A DNA stretch of 64,000 bases from assembly GCA_013399015.1 (NCBI GenBank), contig VWZX01008269.1:66355-130354 (forward strand), in the 5' to 3' direction. The position numbers and the translations under genes were made by a program. Of this stretch, positions 24,733 to 36,867 are shown piece by piece. The stretch is from Galbula dea. Lineage: Eukaryota > Chordata > Aves > Piciformes > Galbulidae. How positions within the stretch are numbered: the first letter of the stretch is position 1; the number at the start of each line of letters is the position of its first letter. The notes under the pieces are model-generated. The model was given only the letters and a program-made list of their open reading frames with translations, did not search any database and had not been told where the DNA came from.

Positions 24733-25820
24733 CAAATTTCTCTTTTGAAACTTGCTGTTGTATGTCAGTGCAAAAACAGGGAGTACTGCCAGTACTTTCT
24801 TGTATGTCCCAGCATGAAAAAAACCAAAACCCTAAAGACACAGGAATTGTTTTTGGAGGCTGAGTCACTCTGCAGTGTCTCAGTCAGCAGTTAATTAAGC
24901 TCCTGGGCTTCTGCTGTTGTAAGTTAGCTTTCATTAAATAGACCCTAATATTTCATGCACAGCTTTCAAAATATTCTTGCTCAGTTCTTACGCATTTGAA
25001 TAATTTATAACAAGTCCTCAAATACTGTCTCAAATATTTGGCTAGAGTTAGCTGGAAACGAAGATTCACAAATATGTCAGGTGTTCATTAATCAAAGCAC
25101 GAATAGATAGTGGGACCATGCTGCTGAGCTAAGGAGAGGTCGTGATTGATATTTTCCACCACTTTTCCTAATTCTGCTAACTGCTGTGCTGTTTGCAATG
25201 TACTTCCACTAGATGGCACACTGTGCTTCAAAATAGAGATTTTTTACACTGTTTATATAACTAGGTTTAGAATGGCAACTTTTGTGATAAATACCCCGCA
25301 TTTCAAAGGCTTAAAGTGACAGAAGATACGTACACATACTATAAACAACCATTAATGAATCAGATGTAGAAACCATGGAGCTGTCACTATGTCTTAATAC
25401 AGATACACATTTTAATTCTGTACAAGTTTAGCACTGAGACAGTGTCACTGAACTCAATGAGGTAAGAATTATACTGTACTGTTGCTGCTGTAATTCTGAA
25501 CATTTCTTAGTCATATTATTAGCATTGGCCTGTTTAGTCTTCATTACTTTACTGTTATGTAAAAATTAATGTAAAAACCAAAAAATATAAGATCCTTCTC
25601 ATCAAGCTAAGTTGAACATGCATTCCACTGTATTTCTGAGCTCTTGAAATTATGTCCCATTATTTTGTAATTCTAAGTTAGAAAATTAAGAACCAGTAAA
25701 TTGCTTTTGGGTTTTAATCTGTCAATTAATAAATATATGTGCTAATACACATTTACATACATATACATGCATACATAGCTGGCCCCAAGGGTCAACACAG
25801 ACAGAAAACATGGCACTCAC
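24733..25820. other. AT-rich sequence with a CTCF-like motif
   Basis: Unique-looking sequence without a gene. It contains the CTCF-type motif at 25206-25219 and a short TACATACATATACATG-like run near 25750-25775. Confidence 0.55.
25206..25219 (+). promoter_or_regulatory. CTCF-type binding motif
   Basis: CCACTAGATGGCAC matches the degenerate vertebrate CTCF core CCASYAGRKGGCRS at all 14 positions. The motif is known to mark insulators and loop anchors; whether this one is bound cannot be read from sequence. Confidence 0.4.
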
Positions 25821-25924
25821 AAGAATGTGAATGACACCAACGGCCTCATCATCTTTCCCTTTGTGGCTGATCAAGGTGAAGTCCTTAAACTCACAGTCCA
25901 CCCAGTAGTTGGCCCTTGGTTCCC
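25821..25924 (-). other. candidate internal exon A of an unidentified minus-strand gene
   Basis: Seen on the minus strand: a TG/T-rich tract and a branch-like TTAACTGA, then AAACCAG, a 104-base block and the donor GTGAGTGCC. The frame is open, phase 1 to 0, and contains EPRANYWVDCEFKDFTLIS followed by a charged HKGKDDE stretch. Base composition is near 50% GC, above its surroundings, and it contains a CpG. The exit phase matches candidate exon B. An alternative is that the block belongs to the LTR-like repeat just upstream on the minus strand (25930-26440), with which it is contiguous. The frame also stays open past the donor for about 30 codons, which weakens the exon reading. Confidence 0.25.
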
Positions 25925-25929
25925 CTGGT

Positions 25930-26440
25930 TTTCAGTTAACTCATGCAGAAACACACACACACATGCACATACACAGGCAGAGAGGTTTTTGAATTGACCC
26001 CATTGGATCCCACACTTTGCAAAGCAGTTAGAAAATAGAAATGAAGTTTAACAAAGAGACCATACACAGTTCAGGGATCAGGAACAGAGCATGGCCACTC
26101 AAGTGCACTGTCCAATGTCTTTTTACACGACTGACCCCTATAATCCCCTTATTTCTCTCTTCTCTTATGTTTATTTCTCTCCAAACAACCTTGAACCCTC
26201 CTTTTCCTGCCTTTGCTTTCTCCCCTAACATTCCATACTAAGTCTTGTGAATTCCAAAAATACTGCTCCCTTGTATCCCAACACCAGTGCCATACACTAA
26301 ACAGTAATATCCTCTCTCTGCAAGGTGACCCGGAGAACCACTCCTGCTGACTCATGGTGAGAGATGTCTCTCTCAGCCCATGACTCCAAGGCTCTCCTGG
26401 GACACCTAGGAGCCAGAGTAGTGTCTTGTGTCCTTGATTA
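25930..26440 (-). repeat. possible LTR-like or other old repeat (minus)
   Basis: On the minus strand this block has few CpGs and runs through GTGGTTCTCCGGGTCACC, TGGCACTGGTGTTGGGATAC, GCACTTGAGTGGCCATGCTC and TTTGTTAAACTTCATTTC. The style recalls the U3/R/U5 of an avian endogenous retrovirus LTR. I find no clean TG...CA ends, target duplication or primer binding site, so the assignment is tentative. Minus open frames inside it (for example 26149-26355) are not protein-like. Confidence 0.25.
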
Positions 26441-26719
26441 GACTATTGTTATTTTCCCTCTGTGATCCTTCTTATTTGTGGATCCTTCTTGATCCTTTTT
26501 TCACACAACCTAGGAGTTCTTTCTTTCAGAGAAAATACGAATGTAGGGGAAAGAGTTGTAACTGAGTTATGATTATTTACCCGGTCAGGGAAAATCTTCT
26601 GAATACATGCAAATATGTTGAACACCAGTTTCACACAGTCACAATTCACAGACCAAGTCTTTGACAGATTATTCTCAGAAAAACAGAAACATAGAAATAA
26701 GTGTTTTAGTGTCAGAATA

Positions 26720-27082
26720 CACAGGTGAGTCTGTGGTACTCAACATCTCCTTTACCTCAGTCTTCAACAACAAAGTGTCTGGCTTCTCTGTGCACAGGCT
26801 TTAAGGAGGAGAGTAGCTACCAGCAGTGTGTGGCAGAAGAATGAGAGGCAAAGGAGGAAATTTGAAACAGTGGTTCGGATGGCATGCAAGCTTATTCTCC
26901 ATGAAAACAGTCAGGTAGAAGAGCAAGTTGCCCAGAGAGGTTGTGTCACTTCCATCCTTGGAGGTTTTGAAGACCCAAAGGCATGAAGTCCTGAGCAACT
27001 CTGTCTCACCTCAGAGTTGATTCACTTTGAGCAGAACCTTCCAAGGTCCCTTCCATATTAAATTATTTTTTCATTCTGTGAG
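26720..27082 (+). mobile_element. CR1 retrotransposon fragment with internal deletion (plus)
   Basis: The left part (GGTACTCAACATCTCCTTTA, CCTCAGTCTTCAACAACAA) corresponds to the middle of CR1 ORF2 between the endonuclease and reverse transcriptase. The right part (GTTGCCCAGAGAGGTTGTGT, CCATCCTTGGAGGTTTTGAA, CAAGGTCCCTTCCATATTAA) is the 3' end. The core between them is missing, and the tail octamers have decayed to CATTCTGTGAG. Confidence 0.85.
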
Positions 27083-30029
27083 CAATTATATTAAGTTGAG
27101 AGTGTCAGGAATGTCCCATTTACTTCTAGAACCGTTCTTCAATACTGTTTCACTAGTGGGAGCCATATAGTATTAAACAGCACAACCACAGATCAGACTT
27201 GATTTTTCAGTGGGTTCCCATTTTCAAGTTACATTATCAAATGTTTTATAATGTTTAAACTGTCATCTAATTAGCTAGGTACTAAATAACTAACAATGAG
27301 GAAACACTTGCAAATGTTGTTATGTACATTTTATAGTCTAGATTCTCATAATTTTTACTGCAAGGATAGCACAATCCCAAAGCAGGAAAATACCTCTATA
27401 CACTACTATTGTCTCTCACATAAAAGGCATAACTTTAAGCTGACATCTGGGGCAGATGGAGTGAAGCATTATTTTGGTCCAGACCAAAAATATATTGGAA
27501 CTACCCTTATGTTGTAAGCCAGGTTATTGCTATTTTTCAGGAAAGAGAATTTGCTTAGCTTTGGTTTTATTTCTGAATTCAAAAGGTCAGACTTTTGCTC
27601 TGGTGCTTTGCATGGGTCATCCAATCTCTCCTAAAATATAGAGCTGATTTTATTGCAAAGAAATCCTTAAGATATTTCCTTTTTAATCTTTCTGCTAAAT
27701 GCATTTTACAAGTCAAGGCAGAAGAGGAGAACATCTGTTTCCTTAGTGTTATCTAGTGCTATGTGTTAGTGTTCAATTAATTAAACTAATTAAAATTTTA
27801 ATATAAAATTTGTTTTTAGGTAAAACTAACTAAGCTTCTGATATTTTTAAACTTTAAGATTTTACTGTGTCTCAACTGCTTAGTCATATCAGCTTTTTAA
27901 ATCTGTTTGTTGTCTTCATTATAAAACCTATTCTGCATTTTAAAGAAAGTATCAACAGAAGCACTGAAAACCACATATCCTTTCAAAAAAATGTTAGAAG
28001 TTAATAAAAAATTTTAAAAATTTAACTGTAGACTCTTTATACAGTCTTTATATACTGTTGAGTTTAGAAGTGTAAAGAATTCACATGTAGCTTTGTTTTG
28101 GAATATTTTCTGTAATAAGAAGCAAACAGGCTTTCATATAAATTTAATCACATAATATTTCCTTGGTAGCTATCAATACCAGGAAATCTATAACATTAAA
28201 ATATATGTATATATTTGTCTTTTCTTTATTATCCAGATAATAATTTGTTTTGATTCCATTTCTACTGTAGTGTTAATTTCCTTGTGTTGTTTCTTTATAT
28301 TGAACACAAATATGTTGGTTCTGACACTGCCAATGACGGATCTGAAAAGATATTTATGCTCTTAATGGTATATCCAAATATACAAAAAAGAGTTCTAGTT
28401 TTGCAGGCATCCCTGAATATATTGTCTTTTTCACTCCTTGCCTGCATGCAAATCCTGACTTAATTCCATTTTCCCCAAGGAAAACTTGGGGTGGGGTTTC
28501 AAGGTAACTAACAACAAAGAGACTCCAGAGACAAAAGGGTTTGGTAGATTATTAACAGTAGCAGAAATGCTTAACCCATCTCAACCTCTTTGCTAAGGTT
28601 TTTCCTTCCTAGATTTCTTTTCCTTCAGCAACAGTTAATGAATTTTGGTTTCACAAAGTTTGGACATCCTGGTGATAGTGTCACAAAATAGTTGTGAAGA
28701 GAAAAAAAGTGAAAAAGAAGCAAAGTAGTAGTTCAGAACTTCAAATAATATAAATCAATATTATGCCAACCAATTCAAAAGAAGTCTGTTGTTTAAGAAA
28801 CTACTTCAGCACATACAACCACTACCTGCAGAAAAATATTAATTAAGTACACCGAAAGATTGCAAATGTGCAAAATATAAGATTCTAAGTTCACAAGAAT
28901 AGTTTCCTACACTGAACCAGCACAGTAATATTTTAAAAGTTGAACAATTAACATTTTTCATTACAACAACTAGTCATCCTGCTGAAACTGTATGTAACCT
29001 TCAGAGTAACAACTTTCTTGCTTCAAAATTATTATTTTATGCGTGGCAGTTCACCTAGAGCTAAACACATGAATTTTTGTCAGCAAGAAAAAGAGAGAAG
29101 CTGATTAGATTAAGCACAAAAATACAGTTTTATATTATGCATTATTAAGAAAGTGGAAAAATAAAAAGAAAAGAGAAATAGCTGCATTTCCTAAGGGATT
29201 ACCTCTGAGAGTTCATAAAAAGTCTGTAAAAGACTTGAAGAGGTCAACAAGTCTACTCCCAACCCTACAGTGAAATATACTATTCATAAGCTATACCAGA
29301 AGAAGGATGCAAAAAAGGAATACAGAGTCTAGTTCTGCTTTCTACAGAGAATAATTTATACAATCTTCTCTAGTGTCTAACCAGGCTGTGCTTAAACTTC
29401 TGAAAGCACTCTACAGAAACACTCTATCTTAAGCTCAGTATTTCTTGTCCTATCTGAATAATTTCAGTAACCTCCTCTTCTACTTTTCGCTTATCTTTTA
29501 ACTATTTAAGGACTTGTATTCCAAATTCAGCTTCCACAGAATATACAGCCTGGAATAACTGTGTTTCCCAGACTAGCCCATGTTTTTCTTCTGGACATTC
29601 TTCCTGTAATATTTTTAGAGGGTAGTGGGGTAGTGGGGAAAGGATTTCAAATTTTTGAGTCTTCACTTGACTTGAGACATTAGCTAAAACCAAACCAAGG
29701 CAAAACCAAAGAAACTCCTTCATGTGTCTAAAACCTCATTTCTTTTAATTAAGCCCAGCAAATATGTTTTCCAAGACTATTAAGATAATTTTTATTCCTC
29801 CTGCTTTTCCTGATTACATGCAGTTCAATTTAGCCATCTAGTAAAAAAAAAAAAATAAATCTTTATTTCTCAGGGCAATTTGGTTTGGTTTGTGGGTGTT
29901 TTATTTGTTGTTGTTGTTATTTTGTTTTTGTAAGTTCTGACAAAACAGATTGTCTGTAAGTATATCTATGCATATCTGGCTTGATTCTCGTTATTCTCAG
30001 GCTAGTAAGTTAAGCATTACAGAGGCTGT
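27083..30029. other. AT-rich sequence, nothing recognised
   Basis: No gene or repeat family is recognised. A GTT-rich run lies near 29890-29930 and an A-run near 29842-29855. Confidence 0.6.
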
Positions 30030-30225
30030 GCATATATTGCGTCCATTTCTGGAGCCCCTACTACAAGAGGGATATGGGGGTACTGGAGTGAGTCCAGAGA
30101 AGGGCCATGAGAATGATCAGAGGACTGGAGCACCCTGTGGTGTACAAGGAATGAATGGGCAAGCAAGGCTTCCATCCAGTGTGGAGTTTGCAGGCAGCTT
30201 GCAGGCTTACAAAATGGTGTGAGAA
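30030..30225 (+). mobile_element. CR1 retrotransposon fragment (plus), 3'-truncated
   Basis: It contains GTCCATTTCTGGAGCCCCTA, GGAGTGAGTCCAGAGAAGGG and GGACTGGAGCACCCTGTGG, which align with the CR1 3' untranslated region also seen at 24240-24330. Similarity fades after about 30150, and the final 3' tail is absent. Confidence 0.82.
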
Positions 30226-30715
30226 AGGTCTCTTGTCAAGTGTGTGTACATGTGTATGTTTGTGCTTGCATATATTCTGTCAACAGCCTCGGAATAATAC
30301 TGAAGCTTCTAATATTCTTCACATCTATTCTAGATAACATCTTATAATAACTTCAGTTAATAGTGTGGAATTTTATGGAGTTCCTTCTAGATAATAAAGA
30401 ACAATTAAAAAAAGTTACATGATACTATTACAAACCAGACTACTATACCCATCATATACATTTATGCTTGCACATGCTGATTATGCTTATGCAGACTGTT
30501 ATTCACAGTATAAGCTTCTACAAAAGTGAAATTTTGATTCAATTATTGACAGTGAAGTCTTCATTAGTTTCCATAAACCTGAAATAAATCTCAAGTATAA
30601 CTGAAATATGTAAAATTATAGGATACAATACAAGATACAACAAAACAAACTTAGTTCAGAACTCTGACTTTTTGAACATTTTCAGTTCTATATTTATACT
30701 ACATGTAAAGCAAGC

Positions 30716-30860
30716 ACCATTAAAATCTTGACATTTACTGCTGATGGTAGTTAAACTTCATATGGTATTTGCAGTGCTCCCCATTCCAAGCATAGGGGAA
30801 CTGCAAGTGCGTCACTAATCATAAATACCACAGTGTGATAAATGTCAAGACTTTAATGGT
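30716..30860. repeat. imperfect 145-bp foldback (long hairpin)
   Basis: The outer arms 30716-30737 and 30839-30860 are inverted complements at 21 of 22 positions (ACCATTAAAATCTTGACATT and its partner). The inner parts also pair in patches (TGGTA, TTGCAGT and CTCCCC against their partners), with the centre near 30783-30794. It could be a miniature inverted-repeat transposon remnant or a transcribed hairpin. No target duplication or known terminal motif is visible. Confidence 0.75.
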
Positions 30861-31299
30861 TCACTGTAATCATTATGGGATAGATTCTGATAACTTAGGC
30901 CAAAATGGGTAGCATCCTGCTCCTTGAAAAATCTCACAGACTTTAACAGGACCAGTTGTGATAATGTTTGTTGGTAGATCAAGCTCATTTTTGCAGGCAT
31001 CTATTGCATATTTTAACTCAAATAGCTGTCAATATTATGTCTTCATATGCCTTCCAGATTTCCTTTAAGCTGTTTTTTTGCAAACCCATTTCCAAAACAA
31101 GAAAGCCCACTAAAACATAGTCTAGGGTGCTGCCTGTTTGGTACAGTGTAGAAAGACATGTAAATAGATGAAATACATTAACACAGTACTGAACTTGAGC
31201 AAAAAAACTTTTATGGTGAAAATATTTGTTTGGCCTTGGATGTTGGGTTATACAAGCCATGTAGATTTTGACTAGCATGTTATTAGTAAATGCCAAGGG

Positions 31300-31480
31300 A
31301 TGTTTTTAGTGGGGGAAGGGGTGGTGGGGCTGCAGAGTTGGCATCTGTGGGAGAAGGTCAGGACCACAGCTAGTTGCAGCCAGTTACAGCCAGCTCAGGA
31401 ATAGACCCACCAAAGGCTAAAGATGAGCCAGTTGAGAACTTTGTGGCACATCTGCAAAAGGTTATTTAAGGTTATTTATC
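31300..31480 (+). repeat. possible LTR-like fragment (plus)
   Basis: A GC-richer insert in AT-rich DNA: GGGGCTGCAGAGTTGGC, then GGACCACAGCTAGTTGCAGC, CCACCAAAGGCTAAAG, GATGAGCCAGTTGAGAACTT, and an A/T motif GGTTATTTAAGG that could be a decayed TATA region. The arrangement resembles a piece of an avian endogenous retrovirus LTR, but termini and target duplications are not visible. Confidence 0.35.
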
Positions 31481-33895
31481 CTGGAATTATGCACCAAAAT
31501 TTTTTAGTCGTCTGAAGTAACTTGAAAAGCAACTTTTTTACTCGTGATTATTTTCACATCTTTCTATTACTTCATTTTATAATACAACTAACCTGCAACT
31601 TAAATTTCTATTTGCCTTTATAGTGAAAAGAAAGACTATTTGATAAATATACAGCCTTTGTAAGTCTTAAGTTTATCTATTGTGACATAACATGAGCTTT
31701 ATTCATTATCTGATTAAAAAAAATTAAATTCTCACCAGTCTAACACCAGACAAGTACCTTTCTAGTCTTCTGCATCTCTGACTTCTTTTATTTATATTGA
31801 AGATGAAAACTAACAGTGTAATGTTCCAAGGTAGATTCTGTTGTGTAATGTTTTTACTAGTGACATTCCATAAAGCAAAGAGCTTGGCTCTGCAGCTGTG
31901 CAAGTCTGTAAGTAGAAATGATCTTTCAACTTCAAGATTATCAACTGAAAGAATAACCTAAGTGTGGAAACTTGAAGTTCAGGCTCTTATTGCTAGCTTA
32001 TGTCTTATCTCCTGCATGAAAATATTACAAAACATCCTTTCATTATAGAAGTATGCAGTGTGCCATTCAGCAAGTACAATGCAATAAAGTACAAGATGTA
32101 TATATGCAAAATAATGGTTGACATTTAACACAAACAGAAGTCAGTAAAGTCAATGTTATTGTTCCCAAAGAAACCATATCTCATTTCCCTTGCATAAACA
32201 TATTATTTAATCTATGTGCACAAAGTGGCTGAATGATGGTTTCCATGGGAACGATATTTCAGGATAGACACATTTGTCATTTCTTTATGTAGAACATTCA
32301 ATAAGAAACTGCCTTTATTAATAACCTCAGTTTCTTGAACCCTGGTAAAATATTCATAGAAGTGGCATGAACACCAAGAGAGCTGAGAAAGAGTTTCCTT
32401 TACAGTTTTATTTAATCTCTGACTGTTAGTCTAAACTTCTCGCTTTGCTCCTAACTAATGACTTCTTTGTTTAGTTGCTGGAGGTTTTTTGTGATTCTTA
32501 TGAAATCATGGACTTTTTCTTGCTCAAATAGTCAAACACTTACTGTTAGATGTATAGTACCATTCATGAATACAATCAGATATACAGCATAGTTATTCAG
32601 AGACTTCAAGAATTTTGAAACTCAAACAGTGGCACTAAAATATTTATGCTCCAAATTCTGATAGTGGATGGAGGAGACAGCTTTTATTCAGAACTACCTG
32701 CATTAACAACAAAACAACAATCAGAAATCAAAACTTTACTGTGAAATTCTTCACATTATGTTTTTCCTTATAGAGGATGTATAAGTGAGACACATAAGTG
32801 CATGCCATCTAAATTGTCTTATGACATTATCTTATAAATAAAACCATAGGAGTTATACTTCTTCATTTTCTTGCCAATACCATTTTCAAGGTAGAGTTTT
32901 TTTATTGTGGAAGAGCAAAGTGCTTAAGATGTAGAAGATGTGCATCCTTTAGTTACTAGTTGTGTAGCTGAGCAAACAAATATATAAGAATTCATACTTA
33001 CATAGCTCAATGTTCTATCAATGTAGTGCAAGTTGTTAGTGATGGAAAATGCTTTTTTATCATAATCAAATAGAATGGTAGAAGACATCCTGGAAAATCA
33101 CCATTATTTGCTCTTGCACAATTCCTTACATAATTTATGGAGATGGCAGACAGGTTGACAGTAAATTGATACTGAGACAAATTCGTTTCACACCACTGCA
33201 GTTAATCAAGTTGCTCTCTGGCTCTGTTGAATGGAGTGTTAGTTGTTGAAATCCCTAAAGAAATTAAGGAACCAAAGTTATTTGAAAAAAATGTCTGTCC
33301 AAAACATGTATCCTTCTCCAAATGTTGTTTGTCTGAATACTAAGAATGCACTATCCTTCTTCTAAATATCATGTAACAGTAGCATAGATTGTCTTTCATT
33401 CCCTTTGGAGGAAAATACATCTCATTTATCTATCTATGCTGGCTTTTCATCTTAATTTCGTCATCCCTTGGAGAAATCAGCCTTAAAATATCTATTTAAG
33501 CCCCAGGTTCTTTCTTATCTGAATATAAACACAGGTTCAGAGAAAGTTTTGGAATGAATAAAAAACTTCCTTGATGTTTTTCTGAGTTAAAGTCCTGGCT
33601 GTATTCTGTCAATAGTCCTACAGCAAAATTATTGGGGGGTTGTTTATTTGTTTGTTTGTTTTAAAGTATCTAGATCTCTAAACACAAATATAATATACAT
33701 CTGCCACTGTCTTTTTCAGTTAGAATGAGTATTTGTGAAGGCACATAACAAATCTAAGCATCCAATTCAAAGAGTTGAATCACCAATATGATATCTGAGC
33801 TATTATTTAGAAGACAGCTAAAACTCATACTTCTGAAACTAATTTGAATACTAATTTATAAGCAAAACAGTCAACAGTGGGGATACTGTTGAAGA
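31481..33895. other. AT-rich sequence, nothing recognised
   Basis: No gene or repeat family is recognised. A GTTT microsatellite lies near 33640-33661. Confidence 0.6.
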
Positions 33896-33937
33896 CACAG
33901 AATCACAGAATCATCAAGGTTGGAAGACACCATCCTG
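33896..33937 (-). mobile_element. CR1 3' tip (minus), ~40 bp
   Basis: ACAGAATCACAGAATCATC followed by AAGGTTGGAAGACACC is the reverse complement of the CR1 terminus. Only the last ~40 bases are present, an extreme 5' truncation. Confidence 0.85.
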
Positions 33938-34564
33938 AATGTCTTACCAATTTATTCTAATAACATTTTTTAAAATATAGATGTCCATGATCATATGCAG
34001 TGTTTCAGAAATATTGTCTTTTTTACATCATAATATTTTTCAAGTTACGTGATTATGTACATGTGTAGCTTGTTGCAGTTAATTAGCATTGGCTATTTAC
34101 TACTTTTTATATTATGAAAAAGATTGAAAGATATGTGTGGTGGAATAGTAGTCAACAAGAACTTTTTACCTTGTATTTGGAGGACTTTGAGAAAACCAGT
34201 GATAGTTCTAAGAAGCTAGCAAATGGCTGCATGATAGATCTTTATCTGGTAAATCATGAGGGACTAGATGCTTGAATTTTATTTGCAATAGAAGTAGTCA
34301 CTGTTTGTTTCTAATCCATGAAGACAAACCCAATTTTGAAGAGAAATCCATCTGTAATTATATTATACACTTACACAAGTATTTCACAAACGTCATGCTT
34401 GGAATATAGATCCAGAAGGTGAGACATTTGCATTTCTTTTTCCATATCAGTAGATTTAAATGCATCTCTCATGGAAATGTCCTAAGTGTGAGACCAAATG
34501 TGTGTTATATGCTGAAAGATGTCAACAAATCCAGGCTGGGAATACACTTCCTCTCACATTAAAA
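33938..34564. other. AT-rich sequence, nothing recognised
   Basis: No gene or repeat family is recognised between the two CR1 pieces. Confidence 0.55.
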
Positions 34565-35117
34565 ATGTACTTGCAGACGGGGCTTTTGATCCCACTGTCT
34601 GTCATTGATGGTACAGACCCTTGTGAGACACCACTCATTACTAGTTTCCACTTGGACATTGAGCCACGAACTGTAGCTCTTTGATGCAGACATCCAGCCA
34701 ATTTCTTAACCATGTAGCAGTCCATCCACCAAACTCATATTTCTCCAATTCAGCAGCAAGAATATTGCGGGGGCAGTAACAAAAGCCTTAGAGAAGTCCA
34801 TATAGATGTAATCAGTAGCTCTCCCCCTCACCACTGATGTAGTCAATCACTAGATTAGTCAGATGTAATTATAACCCATGTTGGCTGTCTCTGCTCACCT
34901 GTCTTCTGTATGTTTTTAAGTGTATTCCAGGAGGATCTTTTCCATGATCTTAGGAGGTACAGAGGTGTCTGATTGGTTGGTAGTTTCCAGGGTTCTCCTT
35001 TTTATAAATGGGTACAATATTCTCTTTTCTTCAGTCATCAGGGTTTTTTTCTGACAGCCATGACTCTTCAGAGATGATAGTGCATTAATGACTACATCAA
35101 CCAATTCTCTCAGGACT
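34565..35117 (-). mobile_element. CR1 ORF2 fragment, reverse-transcriptase region (minus)
   Basis: Translation of the minus strand in broken frames shows CR1 polymerase features. First comes a segment before the fingers domain with PKIMEKILLE near 34920-34950. Downstream, near 34600-34660, it reads RGSMSKWKLVMSGVSQGSV, the motif preceding the active-site loop. The catalytic FADD-type motif and everything 3' of it are absent. Frameshifts and stops are frequent. It is a dead remnant, truncated at both ends. Confidence 0.92.
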
Positions 35118-36757
35118 GTAATAAATTTAAATAACTTAAGTCAAAGCAGAACTTATTTTCAGATGCTAGTAAGCCTTAAGTGTGAACCTAATTACAAGAT
35201 GGTGAAAGATCAGAGAATTTTAATTTAAAACATATTGCTGCTGAAACAGCATAATAATGAAGTTTGGCACTTTATGGACATATGTATTTTGGTCCCCAAA
35301 TCTTCTACTGAAGTAACTCTGTATTTAACCAAGTTTCCTTTGTCAATTCTGAGCAAGAGAGATATTTAGACTAGCCACCATGCATCAGCTAAGTGTTATG
35401 TGAGTTCAGATAGGATATTTTGTTATTGCTGAAAGGTTTGGAAAAAATAATTTCTGCTTCCTTTTCCATCTGTGAAGGCACAGACTGGAATTCTCTATAT
35501 ACCATAATGCCATTTGTCACAGAACTTTTAGGAACTTAATTACATTTAAGACTTCTATGTAATGTAATCGAATCTGTCCCAGAGATCAAAAATAACTTAT
35601 ACAGAACAACACATTAAATTTTATAACTAAATTTTCTTGTCAAAAGGTGACACTCATCTAGGTGTCAGATAAACAGACCTTTTAGGTTAGAGCTTAAAAA
35701 GACATGACAAAAATGAAGGTTGTATTAGGAACCTAAATAAATATATACCTATTAATTTATTATGTGAACTTTTCATTAGTATATTATATAAACTTTGTCA
35801 GATTTAAAAGGAAAAAAGTTAATTATCAAAAAGAAAATGAATAAGCTATTCAAAATCAGCTCAGAAAAATACTGTATGTCACATATTTGACTTGGAAAGT
35901 AGAATGCAGTGTTGCCCTGACTCAGAGAAATACTTTCACTGATATGAGAAGCTCAGTTCTGGTTTCCATTATGTATTCTACTGCTTTTTGAAGTTGACTA
36001 TAATTTCACATTCGGTTTCCTAGTTTCCTAAATTGGATCAGCTGAAAGCCTTCTTTAGCCAGAAAACCTTGTTCATCTTTGTTTACTTCCTTGTTTTCCA
36101 AAATGCACCTCCTTACAACATGACTAAAACAAAAGGATTAACTGAAATGGAGCCAAACAAGCAGATGAAAACCACAAGAATGCTGGCAGAAATGGCACCC
36201 AGCTTCCTGGGTTTGACAATATAAATAATGTTAACTGCTATGCAAATTTTGTCTTGAAACTGCTGTTTATTCTACAAAAATTTGTACAATCCATGAAGGT
36301 AGCAGCTCGCAATCGTTAAAGGTCTTGAAAACCTAACTGGGATTATTAAGAGAAACTGGACAATGCGTGAACTGATTTTGGTGTTTGTTTATTTGCTTGT
36401 TTCCCTTAAACACTTAACTGAATAACCACATTTCTTAGTGAATAAAATGGTGCTGATTAGTTTCTGGAAAAACATTTCAAATGTTTGAATGGATGAAAAT
36501 TTACAAATAGCACGCATAAAACTTCAGTGTATCTTGGAATAACAGAGGCAGTATCACATACTTTAACTATTGATTGGCACACTAAAGTATTTTAGGAAAA
36601 AAACCCCAACAGACCAAAAGGTGACCTAAGTCTGACAACTGCATGATGTGAGAAAGGCTTATTCTCCCATCTACACATTTTGTCAGTGGCCCATTTCATA
36701 ATACAAATTCACTTCTCTGTTCTGCTATTCTTTTAATTTGCAACATTTTTTTTGCAG
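35118..36757. other. AT-rich sequence, nothing recognised
   Basis: No gene or repeat family is recognised. Confidence 0.6.
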
Positions 36758-36867
36758 GTATTAGATGGTTACTTTTTAAGCAAGCTACTTAGACAGAGGG
36801 CTGGAGGTGGCTGCTGTTTGACAAGTGCAAGCAACAGGCATATAAATTGTGTGAGTCTCATGGATCT
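36758..36867 (+). other. candidate exon (+), coding or long noncoding RNA
   Basis: Seen: a very good acceptor (a CATTTTTTTTGCAG tract), a 110-base block and a very good donor (GTAAGTGTTT). One frame is open, phase 0 to 2, and contains VLDGYFLSKLLRQRAGGG and SASNRHINCVSLMD. The other two frames have stops. The block is GC-richer than its flanks, and no repeat family is recognised in it. It does not join in phase with the other strong plus-strand block (44421-44578), so a noncoding transcript is at least as likely as a protein. Confidence 0.3.
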
